A stretch of 64,000 nt of DNA from Ostrinia nubilalis (lineage: Eukaryota; Arthropoda; Insecta; Lepidoptera; Crambidae): positions 11,009,889 to 11,073,888 of the forward strand of contig NC_087113.1 of the NCBI RefSeq assembly GCF_963855985.1, given 5' to 3'. The notes beneath the pieces were generated by a model that saw only the letters and a program-made list of their open reading frames with translations, was not told where the DNA came from and ran no database searches. A program made the position numbers and the translations under genes. The first letter of the stretch is position 1; each line of letters begins with the position of its first letter. Shown here piece after piece: positions 60,001 through 64,000 of this stretch.

Positions 60001-62347
60001 CTTTGGTTAACTTGCACCACCTAATTTTAACTGTAACTGTTACGTGTCGGTGTTTTTTGTATAGAGTTTAACAAATGTTTGACGTTTGCTATAGTTAAAG
60101 TACATACGAGGGTGTAACCCAGCCTCAGTCTATTATGTAGGTACATTTACATAATTTGAAAAATAATAAACATAAGATCAGAAATATCACGCCTAATTCA
60201 ATTATGAGAAACTTATTTTTATAAGTAAAAGATTTTCATCTGTATTTTGCCAAATTGTTACTGGAAAATGTTAATACATTTCATTTTCGTTATTTGATTT
60301 CCACGAAGCGAAATTTCTCCACGTTTATTTATTTGAATTGCCATTGAAAAATCTTCAAATGTAGTATTATTTTGTAAAATACGTTTTTGTACTAAAATAT
60401 CTCGATAAGTATGTACCTACGCTATTGAACAGTCCGTAAGCAGCTTAAATTCATCATAGATCGTCATAAGACTCAAAGGCAACTAAAAAGAAAAAATATT
60501 GGAAAAACGTTTCGGAATGAGACTGAATTGTTTGTGGTATAACTCGGCGGACGGATTCCGAGACGTTTAAGCCGCTTATAGTAACGAGAGTCGATTCCCT
60601 GCAGGGACACAACAAAGGCAGAACCGACGGCCCATTGCCCGCAATTAGGAGCGTACGGTCAATTGACGGGGAAATTACCGTGGAATCGGTAATCTTAGGA
60701 TTACAGGATTAGGCTTGAAGAGGATACCTAAGTCCTAACAAAAACATGTAGTACCTACTCAAAGGCTGAGTTCCACCACCTAACTTTGACCGTAGCTATA
60801 ACGTTAACCGGCGTATTTTGTATGGAGTTTGACAGATTTTTTGACGTAGGTTATAGTCAAAATAAGATGGTGCAACCCAGCCTAAAACATGAACATACAC
60901 TCTTCATGTTAATATCATGTCTCGACTCTTGTTTATCTGTTTCTAAGGGCTCTTTCCCACGGCAATCCAGTTTTGCAGGATCCAATAATCCAGTATCCTA
61001 CTAAACTAGACTGTCGTATGAACACAATGTGTTTGAAATTCAAATTACAAAGAATGAAGCGGTTTTAAACTATAAAATACGTAAGTATAGTTATACTAAA
61101 CGGTATCCTGCAAAAAAAGGCATGTCTCCGTGGGAACAAGCCCTTAGTGAGCTATATTTAATCTCTGTAAGGATAGCGTAGCTGTGCGAAACAAGATAAG
61201 GTAGTTAAGCCACTATAATTTTATTTTATATGGCTAAAGCTACTATTTCCAAGGATAGAAGTCTTCGAGTGAAGTTTTCCATTGATTCTAGAAAAAATAA
61301 TGTAAAATTGGCATTAATGTTAAGACTGTTTCTACGTAGCTGTGGCAGTAAACAGGCGAATAAAAACACTGAAAGTCCAAGGCAATTTGAGTTTCAAAGG
61401 ATGAAGTGTTTTTAATATCAGAAATGTTGCCAGAAGACTCGATTTTTGCAGACGGCTGCAGATGTTGGAACTCAACTCTTACAAAAAGTACCTAGTTTTT
61501 GCAGAATATGAAATCTATTCAATATCTTTGCTGCGCTGTTTGTTCTCTTGGTTAGAGTGAATATTTTTTACTAAATATATATTCATTTAATTTTTTACTT
61601 GATAGAAATAATAATCCCGTCATCGTATCTAGTATTCCGCAAAGGGTGTACCGTAGTCATTAGATAATGTGTCTCGGAAAAATAGGCTTATTTTATAATC
61701 TAATCTTATTTTTAGTAAGTAAGTGTAAGATTAATAAAGATAATTGCTTAAAAATTGATATTTCATGTGTGGTGTACCTCCAAAACCGTTCGTTTTGGAG
61801 GTACACCACAGGAAGTAGGAAGCGGGAGGGCCTGGCGCGGCCCGTCAGAGGAATTCAAACCTTACCTGCACAGTTGTAGGGTTGTAATCAGGCTGGTCGT
61901 GCATAGGCCTTGGTCTGCGAGCGTACACAGGGTGGATGACGAAAGTATCAAGGCGTGAAGAAGCGTGAGGGCCGGGCGCGGCCCTTCAGAGGAATTCAGA
62001 CCTTACCTGCACTGGCGTAGGGTTGGAATCGGGCTGGTCGTGCATGGGCCTTGGTCTGCGAGCGTGTGCAGGGCGGATGACGAACGTATCAAGGCGTGAA
62101 GAAGCGTGAGGGCCTAGCGTGGCCGGCAGAGGAATTCAAACCTTACCTGCACTGGCGTAGGGTTGGAATCAGGCTGGTCGTGCATGGGCCTTGGTCGACG
62201 CGCGTGCGCAGGGCGGATGACGAACGTATCAAGGCGGGACGAAGCGCGAGGGCCGGGCGCTGCGCCCGCGTCGCCGATGGCGTCACGCACCGCTCCTCGG
62301 ATGTTCAGGATCGTGTCACCCGTCTTCACGCGGCGGTCTACTGGTGC
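50887..62347 (-). CDS. Immunoglobulin-superfamily cell-surface protein, 3' part of gene (13 exons, 5' end outside window)
   Basis: Thirteen minus-strand segments join in frame into 615 residues plus a TGA stop at 50,887-50,889. Each junction has AG acceptors and GT donors, and codon phases agree throughout. Five Ig-like domains are seen, each with two cysteines and most with a core tryptophan: Ig-1 (exons 59,968-59,235; second Cys in DAGAWRC), Ig-2 (57,722-55,524), Ig-3 (54,622-53,751; ends GWYRC), Ig-4 (53,256-52,331; ends GEYRC) and Ig-5 (51,796-50,887). Sequons NVT, NYS, NAT, NVS, NAS and NLT fit an extracellular glycoprotein. The chain ends in a hydrophobic run with only CR after it, so a GPI anchor or tail-less anchor is inferred. 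Exons are very GC-rich against AT-rich introns. A role in adhesion or recognition is inference from the fold; I do not recognise the orthologue. Signal peptide and any earlier Ig domains lie beyond 64,000. Confidence 0.88.
51600..51796 (-). CDS. IgSF gene exon 12 (main part of Ig-5)
   Basis: 197 nt, phase 1 to 0. It encodes GGWRLECGACGRGVRVLW (cysteine and core tryptophan), a basic stretch, and DLAQHCWRAILHVAEPDE. The domain is divergent and could be read as an Ig or fibronectin-III-like fold. Acceptor ttgttcag, donor CGAG|gttagt. Confidence 0.86.
52331..52441 (-). CDS. IgSF gene exon 11 (end of Ig-4)
   Basis: 111 nt, phase 1 to 1. It encodes LYQEGGEYRCIGARAP (second cysteine) and a basic closing strand LKELKRVTLKVTG. 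Acceptor ttggacag, donor ACTG|gtgagt. Confidence 0.9.
52749..52838 (-). CDS. IgSF gene exon 10 (middle of Ig-4)
   Basis: 90 nt, phase 1 to 1, the smallest exon. It encodes GSVGCWWRRVVGNASEAW and APAGSHHTHGVL, with the core tryptophans and sequon NAS. Acceptor tgctgtag, donor TTAG|gtatag. Support is splice sites plus phase and the domain context. Confidence 0.83.
53146..53256 (-). CDS. IgSF gene exon 9 (acidic linker and start of Ig-4)
   Basis: 111 nt, phase 1 to 1. A strongly acidic linker (EASTEPDEEEEPDHQK) is followed by VEVPVGGNVQLHCPK, the first strand and cysteine of Ig-4. Acceptor aatctag, donor AAAG|gtaagt. Confidence 0.88.
53395..53557 (-). mobile_element. Retroelement 3' fragment in IgSF intron
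   Basis: The minus strand begins ctagtgacccgccccggatt and includes the 'aaaatccatttcatag' element typical of lepidopteran CR1/L2-like 3' ends. Confidence 0.55.
53751..53911 (-). CDS. IgSF gene exon 8 (second half of Ig-3)
   Basis: 161 nt, phase 2 to 1. It encodes a polar loop PPPVDGGDEPSARG, then SATLRWGALRASHAGWYRC (second cysteine) and the closing strand YSSIGYYLNVI. Acceptor tgcccag, donor ATTG|gtgaga. Confidence 0.92.
54361..54386. repeat. (TCAA)n microsatellite
   Basis: About six TCAA units. Confidence 0.8.
54481..54622 (-). CDS. IgSF gene exon 7 (first half of Ig-3)
   Basis: 142 nt, phase 1 to 2. It encodes YPPSFVISRWPGF, then AAALRCDVDANPPARAWW and LRDDADPT: B-strand cysteine and core tryptophan of an Ig domain in the common 'CDVDANPPA' style. 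Acceptor cacgtag, donor CCAG|gtaaca. Confidence 0.92.
54751..54936. mobile_element. MITE with hAT-like ends CAGTGGCCTTACCATGAG
   Basis: Left arm continues TTTACGTTAGGTGAGCTCGC, right arm is its inverse (GCGAGCACACCTAACGTAAA then CTCATGGTAAGCACACTG). The long arms enclose a unique core. No clear target duplication. Confidence 0.85.
55118..55320 (+). mobile_element. RTE-type retrotransposon 3' fragment
   Basis: Plus strand encodes the RTE reverse-transcriptase tail: HPTRWTDDLVKVAGRTWM then QAAQDQSLWKSL, followed by the eroded cagcagtgg motif. Confidence 0.85.
55384..55480 (+). mobile_element. Retroelement 3' fragment, 'cactggcccatttat' family
   Basis: Shares ggtagggttaatactgggac and gtgtaaaagtgc with the copies at 835-945 and 985-1,055. 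Confidence 0.7.
55524..55685 (-). CDS. IgSF gene exon 6 (end of Ig-2)
   Basis: 162 nt, phase 1 to 1. It encodes HNATLQCEARQ (second Ig-2 cysteine; sequon NAT), an unusual Pro-Ala insertion RPAPAPAPSNVS and the closing strand TAKLEIHVT. Acceptor cccaaccag, donor CACTT|gtaagt. The intron before it holds a hAT element at 55,733-56,650. Confidence 0.9.
55733..56650. mobile_element. Non-autonomous hAT element in an IgSF intron, with nested W element
   Basis: Ends CAGTGTTTTTCAACCTGTGG and GGTTGAAAAACACTG are the classic hAT termini, and an exact 8-bp duplication GCCTAAGG flanks it (55,725-55,732 and 56,651-56,658). The interior at 55,835-56,473 is a W element. Confidence 0.93.
55835..56473. mobile_element. 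W element: monomer array in opposing orientation, nested in hAT
   Basis: Ends AAAGGACATCATCC and GGATGATGTCCTTT. Inside are about 165-bp monomers (key words gctgtagcaccactgtgc and agaatacgtccgccttagc): one forward, three reverse. The same family sits inside another hAT element at 18.2-20.1 kb. Confidence 0.85.
56716..56898 (-). mobile_element. Retroelement 3' end, 'GCGGCCGCCCGCGACTTCGT' family
   Basis: Minus-strand copy running from ctagcagccgcccgcgactt (right edge) to the terminal (TCAG)n-like tail gtgactgactgactgac at the left. Confidence 0.85.
57278..57379 (-). CDS. IgSF gene exon 5 (middle of Ig-2)
   Basis: 102 nt, phase 1 to 1. It encodes GGVPPPDLSWRLLAQEPS (core tryptophan) and RPYLRIHHTNYSI with sequon NYS. 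Acceptor ctattag, donor ATAG|gtaaga. Confidence 0.87.
57612..57722 (-). CDS. IgSF gene exon 4 (start of Ig-2)
   Basis: 111 nt, phase 1 to 1. It encodes EPVRSVYLAVDGRRLDAG and then the cysteine strand KTVLEVRCVAEG. Acceptor ttgtacag, donor GAAG|gtaagt. Confidence 0.9.
58002..58177. mobile_element. MITE with long inverted ends in IgSF intron 3
   Basis: About 176 bp; GTAGGCGCACACCGTTGATT at the left and AATCAACGGTGTGCGCTAC at the right, with further pairing through GGCCGATAGTT / AACTATCGGCC. Confidence 0.85.
58191..58302 (-). pseudogene. Most decayed copy F of IgSF exon 3
   Basis: Recognisable through the acceptor-side CAAGTGTCAGTGG, LWQEGAAL and a corrupted end in which the donor is lost (tagagtagc in place of tatggtgag). 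Internal deletion and stops are present. Confidence 0.65.
58314..58439 (-). pseudogene. Degenerate copy E of IgSF exon 3
   Basis: The frame is open from the acceptor (QVSVAPVDLALWQEG) until the same roughly 34-nt internal deletion as in copy B, after which TGA follows. The far end again encodes DVSKAVTGKPMH. B and E therefore form a subfamily older than the last duplication. Confidence 0.75.
58451..58620 (-). pseudogene. Degenerate copy D of IgSF exon 3
   Basis: The Ig frame is intact from LWQEGAALVVGRATRAD to the donor gtgagt, with substitutions ADNAGK and KPKH. The start is broken: the same extra G as in copy C plus an in-frame TAG upstream of LWQEG. An RTE fragment lies between it and copy C. 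Confidence 0.75.
58645..58815 (-). mobile_element. RTE-type retrotransposon 3' fragment inside the exon-3 array
   Basis: Reads on + ctgctggataaaggccttcc ... cgtcggtccaccgagtgg; the minus strand encodes remnants of the conserved RTE reverse-transcriptase tail (GRPTRWTD type). It separates exon copies C and D. Confidence 0.8.
58868..59037 (-). pseudogene. Degenerate copy C of IgSF exon 3
   Basis: Near-identical to the intact exon from acceptor-like tag|CAAGTG to the donor (gtaagt here). A one-base insertion near the start shifts the frame (GTTGAAC where GTTAAC would fit), and TGG CAG has become TGG TAG, a stop in the Ig frame. It cannot be used in the Ig frame. Confidence 0.8.
59049..59145 (-). 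pseudogene. Degenerate copy B of IgSF exon 3
   Basis: Retains WQEGAAL at one end and a variant closing strand ADDVSKAVTGKP then MHLLIY at the other, with donor gtgagt. About 34 nt that should hold the DAGAWRC cysteine strand are missing, giving a frameshift. Its 5' part is replaced by RTE-like repeat (59,146-59,222). Confidence 0.75.
59235..59406 (-). CDS. IgSF gene exon 3 (second half of Ig-1), the intact master of a duplicated exon array
   Basis: 172 nt, phase 0 to 1. It starts QMSVAP, carries a glycine run, then LVVGRATRADAGAWRCAG (the classic D-x-G-x-Y/W-x-C F-strand) and closes KPMHLLIY. Acceptor ttcttag, donor ATG|gtgagt. This is the only one of six copies between 58.18 and 59.41 kb with a clean frame from acceptor to donor, so it is taken as the functional exon. 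Confidence 0.88.
59864..59968 (-). CDS. IgSF gene exon 2 (first half of Ig-1)
   Basis: 105 nt, phase 0 to 0, 35 residues. It contains ARIDCDLANVTNLRWYKDNE, the B-strand cysteine and C-strand tryptophan of an Ig domain, with an N-glycosylation sequon NVT. Acceptor caatag before 59,968, donor GAG|gtaggt after 59,864. Confidence 0.9.
60007..60125. mobile_element. MITE, 'GGCTGAGTTGCACCA' family (decayed)
   Basis: Starts cttgcaccacctaa, ends gggtgtaacccagcct, with the shared core gtatagagtttaacaaatg and ttgacgtttg. Confidence 0.7.
60763..60883. mobile_element. MITE, 'GGCTGAGTTGCACCA' family
   Basis: Terminal inverted ends AGGCTGAGTTCCACCA and TGGTGCAACCCAGCCT around a 121-bp body with the family core. 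Confidence 0.8.
60944..61146. mobile_element. MITE with ends TAAGGGCTCTTTCCCACGG
   Basis: 203 bp; the right end CCGTGGGAACAAGCCCTTA is nearly the inverse of the left. Part of the family (cctgcaaaaaa, gggcacaagcccta) also appears near 24,370-24,455. Confidence 0.7.
61768..61810. repeat. Perfect 19-bp inverted repeat next to the exon-1 triplication
   Basis: TGTGGTGTACCTCCAAAAC, loop cgttc, then its exact reverse complement ending at 61,810. It abuts the distal edge of the tandem array. Confidence 0.9.
61813..62240 (-). repeat. Tandem triplication (period 140/141 bp) of the 3' half of IgSF exon 1 with its splice donor
   Basis: Three copies of the segment encoding SSRLDTFVIRPAHARRP through DSNPTPVQ and the following gtaagg donor. 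Exon ends fall at 62,147 (used copy), 62,007 and 61,866. The middle copy preserves the protein almost exactly; the distal copy has several replacements (R to H, A to V, H to Y, S to Y, P to T) but no stop. No in-phase acceptor was found for the two extra copies. Confidence 0.85.
62147..62347 (-). CDS. IgSF gene exon 1 of the visible part (linker before Ig-1)
   Basis: 201 nt, phase 0 to 0, encoding residues 1-67 of the visible protein, starting APVDRRVKTGDTILNIRG and ending DSNPTPVQ. Acceptor caacag precedes 62,347; donor GCAG|gtaagg follows 62,147. It is rich in Ala, Arg and Pro and has no cysteine, so it looks like a linker rather than an Ig fold. Its 3' half and donor recur twice more downstream at a 140/141-bp period. 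It is the least certain exon because no domain supports it; support comes from splice sites, open frame and phase agreement with the next exon. Confidence 0.68.
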
Positions 62348-62362
62348 CTGTTGATACAACTT

Positions 62363-64000
62363 TAGTATAGGTCATTCCATATATTGAATAGTTGTCAACT
62401 GTGTAGAAAGTTTTGTCATCGCTTTATTGGTTGAGAAGGGAAAAAGGAATGACTGGTAGCAATTTCAGAAGACTTTTAATAGTATCAAACTGGATAAGGA
62501 TCCCTCATCCTTGAGGGATGCCTTTTCCAGCACTGTTTGGATATTCTGTTTTGTTTAGATAGTCTGTACCAAGGATAATCCTGCGATTTGCAAGTACGTT
62601 ACTGACTGTAAAGAATTATTGGAGTCTACCAATGAGAAAGCTCTACACTTGGTGTTTTTATTGGATATGATTGAAATCTAGCGCTGAAAAGTGTCATTAA
62701 AAAAAGTAAAGCCCTTATTTAGAATAGAATAGAATAGAATAACTTTTATTTTGCTGCCACATGAATACATATTTCTAAACTCTCTGCCTTCGAAATCAAG
62801 CAAGCACGCAAGCTATGAAGAGTTTCCTGTATTTTTCAATTTACAAATGTTGAAAGAAAACCTTCCTGAAAGTTGAAAGCATGCATTGCTTCCTTTTCAG
62901 TTTCAAACCTATAAGATGTATTGTTGCTCGCATGTAGCTTTTTCCATAGATAAAGGAAGCAAATTTTAATTTACATTACATTTATGTAGTTTCTCTAAAA
63001 TAATTTGTACATTATTTTTGTAAAAAAACATTTCGGTACATTTGAAGCCTTAGCTTTCTACATTTTGAGATCTGGCCCATTTTTAGCTTTAATTACTGAA
63101 TTGGCTAAGACACTTCTTGTCCAAAAATTTTTTACAATCTGTTCGCTTTTTCGTCACTAACAACAAAATGAATTTGATCTTTTCATGTATCTTCAGAAAA
63201 AACTTGCAAACTTTATCCGTGCCGTCAGCTCCAATTTTTCTAAAGGAAGGCTACGCGGATGCCATCGATCACATGATTAATGTTTAGCAATTTCATGGCC
63301 TATAAATCAAACGGCTGTAATATTACGCGTTATTGCTGATTGATTTGTGTATGTGCTAAGACGCAATTATGCCTGTGTGGACGTAATAAGTGAGGTGAAT
63401 TATTACTTGAACACCTATTAATACAAGGTAATTTGAAAATAATAATGGCCCTTTGAAAAGCAATTTTATTATGACAGAATGATTTGTCTTAATAATGTAA
63501 AACGAGTTATTAATGAGTTCCAAATAGCCGGTCCCTATTTAACCACCGTCTCTACCCGATCGTTAGTTCGACATTTAGATCTAGGTCTAGGATAACCTGG
63601 ACACTACGATTAATTAAGTTTCTGTACCTCAACAGATATCGTACTTTGTCTATCGTCTTCATTTCGCTACACCCTAAGTATAACACACAAATGCGACGTA
63701 TTTAAAGTTAGCCAACATTTAATATCAACCGCGACTAGTATTTTGTCTCTCTTGTTGTCCATTGAAGATATAAGTACTTTTATTCTCCAGTAAACTAGAC
63801 TAAGATCTTGTATATTTACAAATAACTCCGCTTTTTCATATGTTATTGTCGTCTTTTGACCAATAATGCCGTTAAAAGTTCTTCCATTTGCACTGATTGA
63901 CTCACTCATCACGAAATCTCAGAAACAACAAGTGCTAGGAGTCGCAAATTTTGCATGGGGTTTCCTTTTAGAACGTAGATGCTCACTAAGATGAGATTTT
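62363..64000. other. Region upstream of the visible exons, no gene supported
   Basis: AT-rich. Contains an (AGAAT)n run at about 62,720-62,742 leading into a minus-strand retroelement 3' end. A minus-strand open frame at 63,667-63,912 (81 codons) has no recognisable domain. The next upstream IgSF exon was not found and probably lies beyond the window. Confidence 0.5.
62719..62775 (-). mobile_element. Retroelement 3' tail with (ATTCT)n
   Basis: Minus strand reads gcagcaaaataaaagttatt then repeated ctattctattctattct, a microsatellite-ended non-LTR 3' terminus. Confidence 0.45.

Larger units (their letters stand above)
59969..62146 (-). other. Intron between IgSF exons 1 and 2
   Basis: 2.2 kb. 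Holds two 'GGCTGAGTTGCACCA' MITEs (60,007-60,125 and 60,763-60,883), a second MITE (60,944-61,146), the hairpin and the extra exon-1 copies. No further exon was seen. Confidence 0.7.

Noticed and set aside
63667..63912. Possible upstream IgSF exon on the minus strand
   Set aside because: It has no Ig cysteine/tryptophan pattern, and no splice pair with the phase needed to join 62,347.

Overview
The window looks like AT-rich euchromatin from a moth or butterfly. The call rests on interspersed repeats typical of Lepidoptera: RTE-type fragments encoding the end of reverse transcriptase (read on + as 'TTTCAGCCATAGGACGTCC'), retroelement 3' ends starting 'GCGGCCGCCCGCGACTTCGT', SINE bodies with tRNA-like heads, and the 'GGCTGAGTTGCACCA' MITE. 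No prokaryotic gene organisation, rRNA, CRISPR array or genuine tRNA gene was seen. The species cannot be named from this sequence. Regions 1-46 kb: no host protein-coding exon could be supported. This part is a graveyard of mobile elements. Several insertions are datable relative to one another because elements sit inside elements and duplicated target sites survive: a piggyBac-like element (7.3-8.4 kb), a four-level hAT nest (17.9-20.5 kb), a 1.33-kb family 'X' with 8-bp target duplications present twice (24.6-29.15 kb and 33.0-34.8 kb), each copy carrying different later insertions, and a non-LTR retrotransposon on the minus strand split by the second X copy (about 32.96-35.85 kb). Regions 46.4-62.35 kb: one host gene on the minus strand, reconstructed as 13 exons with consistent splice sites and phases, giving the last 615 residues of an immunoglobulin-superfamily surface protein. 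It has five Ig-like domains with their cysteine pairs and core tryptophans, many N-glycosylation sequons, and a hydrophobic C-terminus that ends two residues after the hydrophobic run, suggesting a GPI anchor or a tail-less membrane anchor. The 5' end lies beyond the window. A repeat-free stretch of about 4.4 kb downstream of the stop codon (50,887 down to about 46,435) is probably its 3' UTR. The most unusual biology is in this gene. The exon closing the first visible Ig domain is followed by five further copies of itself in the next intron (58.18-59.15 kb), all damaged. The 3' half of the first visible exon, with its splice donor, is present in three tandem copies of about 140 bp (61.8-62.24 kb), and the two copies nearest the exon differ almost only at synonymous positions. 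Together these are signs of repeated exon duplication in a cell-surface gene, with most copies now dead. The introns also hold a hAT element, several MITEs and RTE fragments.
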